64,000 nucleotides of DNA from Helicostylum pulchrum (lineage: Eukaryota; Mucoromycota; Mucoromycetes; Mucorales; Mucoraceae), in assembly GCA_025677825.1 (NCBI GenBank), contig JAIXMO010000024.1, forward strand, positions 124,001-188,000, written 5' to 3'. Both the position numbers and the translations under genes were made by a program. Below the pieces are notes generated by a model. It was not told where the DNA came from. It did not search any database and worked only from the letters and a program-made list of their open reading frames with translations. This document shows, in pieces, positions 1-10,747 of this stretch; position 1 is the first letter of the stretch, and each line of letters begins with the position of its first letter.

Positions 1-240
1 TACAATGTCAATTTTTTTGGTTTTTCCGAAGTGACGTAACACACATTCTAGCCAGTCAGTTCCTGTTCTCTCGATATCTTTGTTCACGCGAATGGTAGTT
101 GCAATTTTTATTAGGATCTCCGGAAACTCTATTTTGGACATTGGTAGCTCAATGACACGATCTACGCGAGAAGCCAAGCACGATCATCGTAACGTCTTTG
201 ACGTAATGACAGATAGCTTTTCAAGAGACAATCTATTCAG
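1..240 (-). pseudogene. Decayed coding remnant, lineage-specific family, cut by left edge
   Basis: Read on the minus strand, this stretch has long coding-like runs broken by at least one in-frame stop. It includes the motif DIERTGTDW followed by LECVLRHFG. The same motif occurs as EIERTGANW followed by LSSLLQC in the remnant at 7220-7990, so the two are related. There is no intact start, and the frame continues past the left edge of the window. I recognise no enzymatic domain. It is best read as a broken member of an expanded fungal family of unknown function; an intact gene with unseen introns is less likely. Confidence 0.45.
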
Positions 241-349
241 CCCATTAATTAAAGAAAAGGGGAGTTTTTTTTTGAAATTTTCGCGTGCTTACCTTGGATA
301 TATGATCAATGCATGTATAACAATTTAATATTAATTGCTATAACGCAGA

Positions 350-1137
350 GGGGGGTCATCCAGTGGGAACAAGAGAGCTGCTAATGTTGCTAGAATGAGC
401 TGTACTTGATTTTAAATCCAAGCTTCTTGATTGGCTCGCCTGAATGCATTCAATCATGTCGATAATTGTGTGCCGCAAAGTTCAGGTAATTTGAACAATC
501 GCATTGATAAGGAGTAAAGTGTACAATCAACACCTTCAGTTAATAGACCAATCACAGGATACTTTTTAGTGACACCTCGCTCTAAGGCAAAACCCAGTAC
601 GGCTTTCAACAAAGCACCAAGTTTAAAAAGGTCTGGACGATTTTTTGACGCAGAACTAACTTCAGCTTCACCGATATAAACGTGATAAGGAAACGTTTTT
701 GAAAACTAGCAACTCGAGTGATCTATCAGGTACGCGACTCTTTACAGTTACAAGTGCTTTCTCCGTGGGGGTTTTTTTTTTTTTTTTTTTTTTTGCTTGA
801 TTGAGTTTTCGGTATCTTGATTCGGCAAGCAAGTGGCCATTCCCATGCGACTTGACGTTATGATCAATGCAGTTTAGAAGAGGATTAAAAACCATTACAT
901 CCACATAGTTTGTAATAAGCACGTCTTCTTCTTTTACGTCCTCCGCGTCTCTTGCTTTTTTTACTAATATCTGCATGAGTTAACAAATCAAAGCATAATA
1001 ATATCTCTTTACCTAAACGTTTCGTTTGAGTGTTTAGCGTGAATACCATGCAGATTATCCTTATCTATAAGGAGACCGTTGATAGCGTTTCTTACGATGT
1101 TACGTTTCTCTTCTGGTAAAGAAGAGAAACGCGACAT
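350..1137 (-). pseudogene. Decayed multi-exon gene remnant, unknown family
   Basis: A plausible first exon starts with ATG at 1137 (MSRFSSLPEEKRN...) and ends at a GTAAAG donor near 1012. Further inside, minus-strand coding-like runs read DVMVFNPLLNC...ESRYRKLNQA (about 800-930) and GEAEVSSASKNRPDLFKLG...PVIGLLTEG (about 470-660). They lie in different frames, interrupted by a poly-T run at about 771-794 and by stops near 440. The order of pieces fits one gene that has acquired frameshifts. The function is unknown. The run ending PVIGLLTEG, followed by a Tyr and Leu rich tail, may be related to the remnants at 20430-21320 and 23390-23620; this is inference. Confidence 0.5.
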
Positions 1138-1187
1138 TTGAAGTAATTGGATTTATGCATCCGCTCCAAATACATTTTATGTTCTAA

Positions 1188-1492
1188 AGGAGTGTCTGTA
1201 TTAGAATAAAACAAAAAGAAAATCCGTGGCATTTTTTTTGGGGGGGGGGGTGTACACATACCTTTATAATAGGAATCAAAAAAAAAAGTAGCTCATATCC
1301 TTGTACTAGCTTATATTAGGCGATTGCTTCAGTAAGAACCGTGTCCTTTTTGTACAGAAATAAAGAAAACAAAAACGCTAATAAAAAAAGCAGAATAAGC
1401 TTCTATTAAAAAAGTACACATACAAAGCAAAGATACTTACTGGTATTATAGTGCACTGTAATAGAAGATAAAGAGGGAGGAAAAAAAGTGAT
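1188..1492. mobile_element. Degenerate MITE-like copy (related to 21324-21640)
   Basis: The left end AGGAGTGTCTGTATTAGAA (1188-1206) matches 16 of 19 bases of the terminal repeat of the complete element at 21324. Downstream it shares ordered blocks with that element: CTTTATAATA, ATAAAGAAAACAAAAA, AGTACACATA, TTACTGG and an AAGAGG...AAGTGAT stretch. Similarity stops near 1492 and I see no matching right terminal repeat, so this copy looks truncated or rearranged. It lies just upstream of the remnant gene at 350-1137. It contains a G10 homopolymer at about 1241-1250. Confidence 0.5.
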
Positions 1493-1997
1493 AAAAAAAA
1501 GGACAAATATATACCTTGGGCTGATAAAATGGGTGGTCACTCTCATGTGATCTATTTAATCACTTTTATGTCATTACGACAACATTATTTTAAAGTAACA
1601 AAAAAATCCCCCCCCCCCGGCTGTCTCATTCTAATGATAATCGTGTGTTGATTAGAGTAGGTGGTATATCTACTAGTTAATTGTCTCTAATGCTATATTG
1701 AGATTAGCGATATTTGTCAATACACACTCCAATGCCATCAAAGATAGTATCGTAAATTTTTAGCTTGGTGTCCTGTTTGAAAACTTAAAATCAGTTATTG
1801 CCCAAGCTCTACTAACAGTAGATAATATTTTTTACCAACTTGGAAGTGGCCGAAAGCGGGGAAATCTCCTTTATATCATACTACGATTATAAGTGATAAT
1901 AAAAAAAATCTTACTTTCCTAAAATAGGTGCAAAATCGAAGCTGTAGATTTTTTTTTTTTTTTATTCTCTCTCACTCTCCTCTTTCTTTTTTCAATA
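1493..1997. other. Intergenic, upstream of F-box gene
   Basis: I see no gene here. The stretch is AT-rich with a C9-10 homopolymer near 1609. The run GGTGGTCACTCTCATGTG near 1534 loosely resembles GAGTGGTCACTTTTACTTACG near 23665, possibly shared upstream sequence of two family remnants. A T-rich tract (1950-1966) and CT-rich tract lie just before the F-box start codon, as is common upstream of fungal genes. Confidence 0.4.
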
Positions 1998-3743
1998 ATG
2001 TCATTACTACCATACGAAGTGTTGGCACTTACACTTGGATATTTGGAACCTGGAGAACTATTGGGATGCCAACTCACCAGCAAGCAATGGTACAAAGCTT
2101 CATTACCACGTTTACACGCGACCAAATATATAGTTTCTGAGCGAATAGCCGCACTCTACATTCGCGCCGTAACAAATTCACCGCACTTGGGTAAATACCT
2201 CGATAACATTATTCTTTACTGCCTGTACGAGAAAAATGGCGAGAGAATCATACCCGTCCTGCAGGATCTATTAGACGCGGTTATCCAATACTGTCCTAAT
2301 GTCACCAAAATAACATGGATGGATAAAGAAGAATTTCCGCTCTGGACTCAACTTATGCACGCTGCTTCACGCGGTGAATTGGCATACTTAAAATCCTTAC
2401 CAAAATGTTCCTGTACAAGTTCTGGGTCATACATCTATACAGCGCTATCCTTTAAAAATTCTTTGGTCAGCTTATTCATACGTGACGAGTGTCTTTCTTT
2501 CGGTCCTCAGCTAGCTCGTTTAGGTGCCTATCGAAGGTTATGTGATCAAATGGACCAATTTGAAAAATTGGAAACTCTTTACCTTAATTATGTTTCTGAT
2601 AAATACTTGAGTTATTTTGATGGGTTGATTGACAAGTGTCACCACTTGAAAGAAGTTAATTTCGATCTAACCGTCAAGGACGTACAACAGCCGCCAAACG
2701 ACGAACCACCAGAATCAAAAATCCGCCCTCGTCCTGACATACGTAAATTTGAATGCAATTGGAGACTGATAGATGTTGAAAGCCAGTTAGAATATGTTAT
2801 GCATAAGTTTCCCAACCTTGAAACATTGTCGGTGACAGACGAAGACGAAGTAGTAAATTGTTCCGGCCCTACTTTAGTTAAATTTATACGATATATTATG
2901 TTAGTATCAGATTTCGAAATATATATGAATATAAAGGAAGAAGACTTATTAGCTATTTGGACCGAGTTTAGAAAGGGAAAAAATGGATCTAAGAAATTAT
3001 CCATAGCGTATTCTTCTTCAAATAGTTGGAGTATAGGAATATCTGCGGACAGTGGAATAGCACTTAGATTCCCGATATTTGCAAACGACGATGAACCACC
3101 ACCGCCACCACCACCACACATCCGATTCTTCTCTAGGGCAGGTGAGACGATTCAATCGATTACTATAGATGCATCTGATGGGATTCTAAGCTTAAATGGC
3201 GAAAAGAGTACCAGTGTAGAATGGCTATTTGACATTCTTGGATACTGCCGTATCCTGGAAGAAATCACAATGAACAACATGTCCTATACATGGCCAAGCC
3301 TTAACACATTGAAATACCCTTCCTTGAAGAGACTGAATATTGATGTATTCTACTACACCAACTCGTACAATTTCCTTAGTTGTCTATCTTTAAACATTCC
3401 TAATCTCAACCAACTTTCTTTTAAACTTTATGCCGTTAAAAAAAACTATACAGAACCTATAACCATTCATATGCCTCATACGTCTCTGGATTTATTGACT
3501 TGGAACGAAGAAAAATCATACGGTATTGAAGATTTTAAAGGAACAGAAGTTTATATCAAGTTGAAGACATGTACAGGCACAAAATTTTACGTAGGCATTA
3601 GAAACAGCTTGTTTGAAATAGAGTCAGACCGTTATCTCTGCTTTTCGAAACATACTCGATTCGATATCGACTGCAAGCACCTCAAGGAACTTCGTGTTAG
3701 AAGATCTGTCGCACCTGAATCGGATGCTAATTTGATTTTTTAA
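1998..3743 (+). CDS. F-box protein (copy 1 of an inverted pair)
   Basis: A 581-residue intronless protein. The N-terminal 45 residues (LPYEVLALTLGYLEPGELLGC...KQWYKAS) match the F-box pattern: Leu-Pro, spaced leucines and a Trp about 35 residues in. F-box proteins bind Skp1 and supply substrate recognition in SCF ubiquitin ligases. The rest has scattered Leu-rich segments (for example FEKLETLYLNYVSDKYL) of the kind seen in irregular LRR-like F-box proteins, with no recognised substrate domain. The paralogue at 12939-14651 aligns over its full length. This copy carries a seven-residue proline run near residue 370 that the other lacks. The ATG at 1998 gives the F-box its usual N-terminal position. 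The substrate is unknown. Confidence 0.75.
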   Translation: MSLLPYEVLALTLGYLEPGELLGCQLTSKQWYKASLPRLHATKYIVSERIAALYIRAVTNSPHLGKYLDNIILYCLYEKNGERIIPVLQDLLDAVIQYCPNVTKITWMDKEEFPLWTQLMHAASRGELAYLKSLPKCSCTSSGSYIYTALSFKNSLVSLFIRDECLSFGPQLARLGAYRRLCDQMDQFEKLETLYLNYVSDKYLSYFDGLIDKCHHLKEVNFDLTVKDVQQPPNDEPPESKIRPRPDIRKFECNWRLIDVESQLEYVMHKFPNLETLSVTDEDEVVNCSGPTLVKFIRYIMLVSDFEIYMNIKEEDLLAIWTEFRKGKNGSKKLSIAYSSSNSWSIGISADSGIALRFPIFANDDEPPPPPPPHIRFFSRAGETIQSITIDASDGILSLNGEKSTSVEWLFDILGYCRILEEITMNNMSYTWPSLNTLKYPSLKRLNIDVFYYTNSYNFLSCLSLNIPNLNQLSFKLYAVKKNYTEPITIHMPHTSLDLLTWNEEKSYGIEDFKGTEVYIKLKTCTGTKFYVGIRNSLFEIESDRYLCFSKHTRFDIDCKHLKELRVRRSVAPESDANLIF

Positions 3744-4572
3744 CTTTTTTTAAATAATAAACCAGACTACTGGCAAAAAAAGCTGAAGGATTATAATGCC
3801 CAGTTATTCAATTACAGTTATGTTTCAAATTCACCTGTCAAACATATATAAGTATATTTTGGTCTTTGTGTGAGATAAAAACCAGCAAAAAAAAAAAAAA
3901 AAAAAGGAGGGAAAAGATTCAGCCTCTTTTATACGTTTTGCAACTTTAAACAAGTGCATGCATATAAAGATGTACTACAACTTTAAACTTCTTCCATTTT
4001 GTTCCATTTAGATGTGACTGGGGCTGGATCTCACAAAATTAACTACAGAGAGTAAACAAGTCCATTTTAATTGGATATTTTTTTTTTTTTTTTGGATGTT
4101 CGATTCGTGATTTCAGAAATCCCCTTTATTCCCCAAACGGTACTACCTGCAAATTACGTCATTTGCCCATACCACCCCCTCCCCTTCTTTTATATTTACC
4201 CTTTTTTGCTGTTTGTTTGAAAGCTAGACACAAAAAAAAAAAAGCCTACAAAGGGAAAGAAAAAATTTGGCAAGGGAAAAAAACCCCCATACGATCTAAA
4301 AAAAAAAAAAAAAAAAAAAAAAAGTATACAGAAAGTAGAAATAAGCGCGTTATTTGTTGTTACACGTTCTTTATTAATGTTGGTTGCAGTACAACCCAAA
4401 AGGATGACGTACTAGCAGACCCGCCGTCGATCACCTTTTTTTTAAAAAAAAAATTTTTCCCTCTACTCGAAAAGATTCCATTATTTTTTTTTTCACCTTC
4501 TTTCCTTCTCTCTTCTTCTTTTTTTTTTTTTAATAATATACCTTTTTTTTTTTCTTACTCCAACTTAAAATA
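3744..4572. other. Intergenic, low-complexity
   Basis: No gene is supported. The stretch is dominated by A and T homopolymers (about A19 at 3887-3905, T16 at 4078-4093, A24 at 4300-4323) and ends in a pyrimidine-rich tract before the HPt start. A 136-codon open frame at 4163-4573 is mostly Lys and Phe from these tracts and is not credible. Confidence 0.6.
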
Positions 4573-5240
4573 ATGACTAGCCGTGAAGGAACCCCCGACC
4601 CCACTTTTTTGAAAAGTGAAGACAAGATGAAGAAGGTAAAAAAAGAAAAGAAAAGAACAAGGCAAATAAACTAATATATATGGTTAGAATGATACATCAG
4701 CTGATTTAACAAAGGAAGAAGAAGAAGAGTTGAAAGAAATAGAAGATAATGAAAAGATTTTAAACCCTGAAGATCTTATTGATATGAACACATTTGAACA
4801 ATTATTGGATATGGATGACGAAGATGATCATGAATTCTCATATAGTATTGTACTTAATTATTTTGAACAAGCTGATACTACATTTAAAGACATGGACAAC
4901 GCATTGTAAGTTGTACACACACATATATATATATATATATATATTCTTATATACTAACATAAAGCATCAAAACAATAGAGAAAAGAAGGATTTACTCGAG
5001 TTATCTAGACTTGGTCATTTCCTTAAAGGTAGTTCGGCCGCTATTGGATTAAAAAGAGTAAAGGCAACATGTGAAAAGATTCAAAATGTTGGTAACCGTC
5101 AAGATGAAGAAGGTACAGCAGAAATCGAGGAAGAAGAAGCATTGAAACGTATCACACCATTGTTACCGCAAGTAAAGACTGAGTATTCAGAAGCTGAAGA
5201 ATATTTAAAGAACTTTTATGAAGTACAGGATGCTCGATAA
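4573..5240 (+). CDS. YPD1: HPt histidine phosphotransfer protein, Ypd1-like
   Basis: Three exons (4573-4635, 4688-4905, 4979-5240) encode 180 residues, close to the length of fungal Ypd1. The HPt signature LGHFLKGSSAAIGL is in exon 3, with the phospho-accepting His at about residue 107. An acidic Glu-rich N-terminal region precedes it. Ypd1 relays phosphate from hybrid histidine kinases (Sln1 type) to the Ssk1 and Skn7 response regulators in osmotic and oxidative stress signalling, in cytoplasm and nucleus. Introns are 52 and 73 nt; the second has a TA dinucleotide tract and a TACTAAC branch site. The first acceptor is taken at 4687, because the AG at 4700 would run into a stop. It is convergent with USE1, the stops lying 136 bp apart. 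Confidence 0.9.
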
Positions 5241-5376
5241 ATTAGATTTAAAAGTTACACTTCCCAAAAAAAAGTGTCACCTTTTTTTTAAAATAAATAA
5301 AAAAAAAAAAATGTCGTGTTTTTCATACTGAAAGAAACATTGATCTACAGCGCAAAAAAGAGAGCTCTTTTTTATT

Positions 5377-6535
5377 TTATGCCTTTGGTAAAAATTTAAT
5401 GGTAAAGAATACCAGTAAAAACATGATACATACAAATATTACCACTCCCATCGTCATGAAACTTGTACCCCAAGACTTCGAGTAATGTTCATCTAATCTC
5501 TTTCTTTCTCTTGTCATCGTATGCAAGTTATTTTCCACCGCTTCTTGTGCCTCCTTTAATACAATATCATCTTTACTTAATGTATCGCCAAATGCTTGAC
5601 TATTTAACTTTAATTGTTTCGCCATACGTCCTAAATCTGTTGTCAGCTCATCATGCATTTGTCGGTGATGTTGTAATACGTGCTCAATATTCGATGTCTC
5701 CTTTGCCACACTTGTATTTCTGTTTTTTCCCCCACGTTTATTAAAATTAGTATTCATACATATTTATGCGGAAAAAAATATGTATACCTTTGACGTATTT
5801 CAGAAGTAGGTTCCTTTTCTTCCAACGGTTCATCATCATCTTCGTCTTCGTCTTCTTCTTCTTCCTCCTCCTCTTCTTCTTCTCTCTAATGCAAAGAAAA
5901 AAATCAATTTAAACTGTACACCTTTAGCTCTCTCTCTCTCTCTCTCTCTCTTACCTTTTTTCGAATAGCTTCTTCTAATGCAGCTTGTTCATCTTGTTTC
6001 TTCAACTCTAATAACCATTCAGGATCAGAAGCTTCCAACTGTTTTAATTCTTCCAAATGTTTCTTTTTAACTAACTTTGCTTCTGCTACTCCTTTCTCTA
6101 CATCCACATGCTAATAAAATAAATTAAGTAAATAACCAAGCTCTGGTTTTGAAAGACATCTTGACTTTACCATTGTATGAATGGCAACTGCTCGTGTTAA
6201 CTGATCGATACGACTAGTGTAAGGTAACGTACTATATTTAAAAAAAATCGGTATTCAGTTCAAAGAACCTTGAATAAATAATTATTTGTTTTACTTTGAA
6301 GAACGAGTCTTTGTTTGTAAAGTAGCAAGATACTTTACATACTAGCAAAAAAAATAAAAAAAAAATAAGAATAACATTCACAACATTAAAAAAAAAAAAA
6401 AAGGGAACTCATTTTTACTGTAGCAAACTTTCTCTTTTCAGATGCTGTCCAAATATCAATAGGTTGTTGTTTAAGTTTATTCTCACAACTCGTTAACAAT
6501 CTGTGTAAGTTTATCTCGTCTGTTGTCGTAAGCAT
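5377..6535 (-). CDS. USE1: SNARE protein Use1 (ER Q-SNARE)
   Basis: Six exons (6535-6419, 6341-6295, 6231-6171, 6110-5955, 5885-5788, 5719-5377) give 273 residues, near the size of yeast and animal Use1. The protein ends with a SNARE-like heptad region (VLQHHRQMHDELTTDL onward, then a Lys/Arg-rich linker) and one C-terminal hydrophobic anchor (MGVVIFVCIMFLLVFF) followed by a short basic tail: a tail-anchored SNARE. Use1 acts on the ER in Golgi-to-ER retrograde fusion with Sec20, Ufe1 and Sec22. Exon 5 encodes an almost pure Glu/Asp tract. The intron after exon 4 starts with GTAAGAGAGAG, part of a CT/GA microsatellite. The start at 6535 precedes MLTTTDEINLHRLL, the conserved-looking N-terminal helix. 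An ATG further upstream would add an unlikely hydrophobic leader. Confidence 0.85.
5928..5951. repeat. CT microsatellite inside USE1 intron
   Basis: About twelve CT dinucleotides begin right at the 5' splice site of the fourth USE1 intron. On the coding strand the donor reads GTAAGAGAGAGA. Length changes here would not alter the protein but sit next to the donor. Confidence 0.8.
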
Positions 6536-7219
6536 ATTGTGCAAGGAAAGAAATAAAAAGCAAAACAAATTATACATTCGTGCAGGTATTTTACTTTTTT
6601 ATTTTTTCGTGTAGTTTAACAAGCGCTTGAAACCCTAATAGAAGTACATGGAAAATGTTTAGCCGAAAAAGTTATACTTGTTCGCGTTTGACTGTAACTT
6701 GGATAAAATTCTTGCATGATTTAATCTACACGTTCAACTCTGTTTTATCAGCGTAAAAAAGGGAAACTTGCGTGAATCTAGTCGAAACAACAAGCATACA
6801 TACATACAATAAAAATGATTAACGAACGTACAAGTATGTAAATACGAGTATTATGAAGCTAATATACGCCATGATTAATAAATAAAAGTGACTCCCTCTC
6901 TATTTTATCATCACTTCCTTTAAAGTCTTTTTTTTTTCGCCTTTCTTTTCTTCTGATGTTTATACAAACTAATACAGTTCTTCTTAGAACAATGGTCATC
7001 CGTAAAGGTAAGTAGAAAGAAACAGGTCATTTTTTAATCGACCGTACAAACTGAACCGTATACATCTTTTTGACCGTAAAGACAGAATTATGAAACGAAG
7101 ATCACGTACAGATAGTAGGATAGACCCGAAGACTTGAAAAAAAAAAGTAATCTTCTTGGAAAGCGGGCTATCTTCAAACTACCAAAAAAAAAAATGGCCT
7201 CTGGGCTTTAGAAAAAAAA
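6536..7219. other. Intergenic, USE1 upstream region
   Basis: No gene can be assigned. A short ATG-led stretch at about 6991 is followed directly by a good donor (AAAGGTAAGT) and could be a tiny 5' exon of the coding remnant that follows, but no acceptor joins it convincingly. The rest is AT-rich with A-runs at 7137-7147 and 7182-7193. Confidence 0.35.
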
Positions 7220-7990
7220 ATGTCTTTACAAGATCTTCTTTTTTGTAATCGGTTTGAATTGTTCAACAGGGATTACGCACGGTATATAAGAACATTATCT
7301 GTAAGTATCTGCCAGAAAGATTGTGAACTACATAAAGATGATGCTAACGTACGTTACAGCTTTGCATGTATAGATGAAAATACTGCTTGTGTCATTCGTA
7401 GTATATCTAAAACAATGGTAGAGTTGTCTATACAAGCTATTAAGAATAAAAAATATGAATTGACGGCAACCTATTTTCATCCTATATTGTCGTCTATTTT
7501 ATCTAACCCTAAAAAACGTGCCATATTACGTTGGACGAATATTGAATCCGGGGCCAGTGGTAATAAAAGGCCAGATGCAACTTTGACCGAGATAGAACGA
7601 ACTGGTGCAAACTGGCTATCTTCACTCCTACAATGTCAAAACAGTAGAAATAATGGTAAATAATTTGTCACGTAAAACTATAAAGGCTATTCTAAGTACC
7701 TGCGAAGCCTTGGAAATGGCTAAGACCATTGTTGTTGACAATTACGAGGTAATGAACTGGATCGGCTCCTGAAAAGCATTCAAAACCCTATCAATTAGGC
7801 CGCGCTGGGTAAGTATATGGAACATACATTTTTTTTATTATTATTGGCTGTTAACTTTTTTTAAATTGTAGTTGAAGAATTCAGAACTCTCCCAAATATA
7901 TATGATGAACGAGATTAACGCTGCTGGAAAAATTATACTAAATGCTTTTAATAAATACATGACAGAAGTAGCCGCAAAGTACAATTCCTG
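7220..7990 (+). pseudogene. Decayed gene of lineage-specific family, unknown function
   Basis: A 147-codon open frame (7220-7663) starts MSLQDLLFCNRFELF and contains NPKKRAILRWTNIES, then RPDATLTEIERTGANW. After its stop, coding-like sequence resumes in other frames: SRKTIKAILSTCEALEMAKT at about 7672-7730, and SELSQIYMMNEINAAGKI...VAAKYNS to a stop near 7990, with a plausible intron (GTAAGTATATGG...TTGTAG) between 7809 and 7871. The breaks suggest a frameshifted or degenerating gene. ERTGANW also occurs, as ERTGTDW, in the remnant at 1-240. No catalytic motif is recognised. An intact gene with non-obvious splicing cannot be excluded. Confidence 0.5.
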
Positions 7991-8284
7991 AAAAAAAGTT
8001 AAGCAGTGCTTACGAAGCTTTAGCTTAGAATAATATTACGGACTTTATACAATGTACGAAATTGCAAAAGTCATATTACCTCGTTCCTTATCTAGACGAG
8101 CTCTCTACCTTTATATCCCCTAAAAAATATCCGATCATTAGCTGTACCTACCCTTTAATAAAGATATAAATAAAAACAGACACAGTCATAATAAACTATT
8201 GCTTCAATGCTGTTAGAGAATCAAGTGAGCTATTTTTTTACGCACGGGGGAGAAAAAAAAAATAGTATTTTTTATTACAATTTT

Positions 8285-9821
8285 TTAAGCAGAAGAAGCA
8301 AACTGTTCAACAGCTCCAGCAAACTTATTAGCACCTTCTACAGCCTCTTCATTTGAGATGATCAAAGGAGGAATGACACGAACAGTATTACAACCGGCTG
8401 TCACTATTAACAAACCTCTTTCACGAGCCATCTTGACAATAGCAGCAGGATCCTTATGGAACTCAACACCAATCAAAAGACCTTGTCCACGAACTTCCTT
8501 GATCGTATCAGGATAACTAGCTTTCACTTGTTCCAACAATGACCTCAAATGATCTCCCTTTTCATTCACTGATTTAATAAATTCAGGTGTTGTAATACGA
8601 CCAACAACATTTAATGCAACTGCTGCTGCAAGAGGATTACCACCGAAAGTAGTACCATGATCACCTTTTTTTTTAAGAAAAAAATTATGTCAATAAAATA
8701 TGCAACAAAAGTATTTTACTCTCTTACCAGGCTTAATTAATTCTCCAACCTTTTCAGATGTTAAAAGGGCACCAATAGGTACACCATTCGCTAAAGGTTT
8801 AGCCATGGTCAAGATATCAGGCACACAAGCTTTACTAAAATGTTGATGACCCCATAATTTACCAGAACGACCTAACCCACATTGAATTTCATCAAAGATC
8901 AATAAAGTATTTGTTTCATCACAACGTTTACGCAAAGCTTCTAAAAATTCAGCTTTAGCAGGATGAACACCACCTTCACCTTGAATAGGTTCCACAATTA
9001 CACCACAAGTCTTTTCAGTGATAGCCTCTAAAGCCTTTTCCGTATCATTAAAGGGACTTGTGACAAACCCAGGTACCAAAGGAGCAAAAGGTTTTTGATA
9101 CTTGGGATTATACGTAGCTGAAAGTGCTCCCATAGAACGACCATGGAACGCATTGGTAAAACAAACAATCTCGATTTTATCTTCAGAGAACTGCTTACCC
9201 CACTTACGCGCAAACTTTAAAGCTCCTTCGTTTGCTTCTGTGCCGGAATTAGCCAAGAATAATTTACTGGCCCAATCACCACCGTTGGATTTCGTAGTTT
9301 CGACAAGACATTTAGCTAATGCGCCTGCGTTTTGGTTATGATACAAGTTACTGGTGTGAAGTAAAGTGCTGGCTTGATCAAATAAAACTTGAGCTACTTC
9401 TGCGTCCGAGTGACCTAGTGCCGTGACCGCAATACCGGCGGTAAAATCTAAATATTTACGATCACTGGTATCGTACAAGTAACATCCTTTGCCTCGGGAG
9501 ATGACAAATTCAGGTCGTACGTAGGTGGAAACTGTGTACTTGCTATAATCTTTAATTAGGTCGCGAGTAGCTTGAGGTACATCAGTATCAAGATGTGTCA
9601 ACTAGATAGCAGCAGATTAGATCTCCCACTCTTTTTTTTTTCTTTTTTATTATTTTACCTCTGTTACAGGTTTAATGATACTTGAAACGGCATAAGAACG
9701 TTTCTATTTTTTTGTAAACAAAAGGGTGGTGTTAGTCGTAAAATAATACACTATAGATTCGCTTTTCTTGTTTTCTTACCAAAACATGTTGAACATTTAA
9801 ACGTTGAATAGAACGAAGCAT
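8285..9821 (-). CDS. ARG8: Acetylornithine aminotransferase, mitochondrial
   Basis: Four exons (9821-9780, 9703-9659, 9601-8728, 8664-8285) encode 446 residues. This PLP enzyme converts N-acetylglutamate semialdehyde and glutamate to N-acetylornithine in arginine synthesis, in the mitochondrial matrix. The first two small exons encode a basic Ser-containing leader (MLRSIQRLNVQHVLKRSYA), a good mitochondrial presequence. Class-III aminotransferase landmarks follow: LANSGTEANEGALKFAR, FHGRSMGALSAT, the FDEIQCGLGRSG block, and the PLP lysine in TMAKPLANG (about residue 297). Exon 4 has DHGTTFGGNPLA and the conserved C-terminal VRVIPPLIIS. All intron phases close. Ornithine aminotransferase is less likely given these motifs and the presequence. 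Confidence 0.95.
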
Positions 9822-9964
9822 ATTTATTATTATGATACAAAAGAAAAGAAAAAAGAAAAAGAGATTTTCAACCACTGAATATAAGAGATTTTAAAAAAAA
9901 AACCGTGAATCTTTTATATAGCTTTTTGATCTCCTATTTAAAAACGCTCAAAAAGTGAGGGTGG

Positions 9965-10601
9965 TTATTTCAAGTGAGTCATGGAAGGATTAACTTTTGA
10001 AAGCTTGCGTTCTTATAAAAAAAATTTGTATAAAAAGGTGAGCCAAAATGAGTCAAAAAAAAAATTTTTTTTTTCAAAAAGGTTACCTAAATGTTTTGAA
10101 TATTCATCCAATGCTTTCGCTGTCTTTTCCATTTCAATCGATTGCTGATGAATTTCTTCAACTTGTTGAATAAACTGACTAAAATCAGCGTCTACATATT
10201 ATCAACAATATAAGTAACACACAAACATTTTTTTTTTGAAAAAAAAAAAAAGGTTACGCACACGTATTTTGTAGTTTAGACATCTCTTTCATCAACCTTT
10301 GACTCATTTGACTCATATCTGTATACTTTTCTTTTGTTACTACGTTCATTGTAGTTAATAAGTTACAATCGTCTACTGTCACTATATATATATATAAAAA
10401 AAACGCTTAATATATACAACTTTTGTTTTGTGTAAGCTTACGTTTTAACTCTGCTTTAGTATACTCTGTAAACTGTCTATATGCATCTTCTGTTAACCGA
10501 ACAATATGTTCTTGGTTTAAACCTTTAGTATATTCATCAGGTTTTAATCCTATTTTATTTAAAGTAGAAGAAGAAGAGGCAGAAGGTACTGGGTTGCTCA
10601 T
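9965..10601 (-). CDS. BLOC1S2: BLOC-1 complex subunit 2 homologue
   Basis: Four exons (10601-10442, 10375-10262, 10191-10087, 10011-9965) give a 141-residue, mostly helical protein. The core FTEYTKAELK...CNLLTTMN...YTDMSQMSQRLMKEM...IQQVEEIHQQ...KALDEYSKHLE parallels animal BLOC1S2 (a tatYLxgEL-like helix, then LLxxMN, then LDxYSKKLE). BLOC-1 subunits form coiled coils and act in endosomal sorting. The intron-2 donor must be GTGCGT to keep the frame into YADFSQF; the last acceptor (ATAAG) restores LERKLSK. The N-terminus is Ser-rich and disordered. It is divergent from SUB1 with only 146 bp between start codons. Confidence in the family is good, in the exact last exon moderate. Confidence 0.8.
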
Positions 10602-10747
10602 ACGAAGGGAAAAAAAGTAAAAAACGTTCGAAAGAAAAAAAAAAAGGGGGAAACTTATGCGAGTCACTGTACTAACAATAAATAAATAAAATAAAACTTT
10701 TTTTTTTTTACTCTTTTTTTTTACAACTTGTACATAACTTTGGCAGC

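Noticed and set aside
2639..3121. 160-codon minus-strand frame inside F-box copy 1
   Set aside because: Shadow of the real gene; the Gly run is the antisense of the proline codons.
4163..4573. 136-codon open frame before the HPt gene
   Set aside because: Composed almost wholly of Lys and Phe from A and T homopolymers; no domain; ends at the HPt start region.
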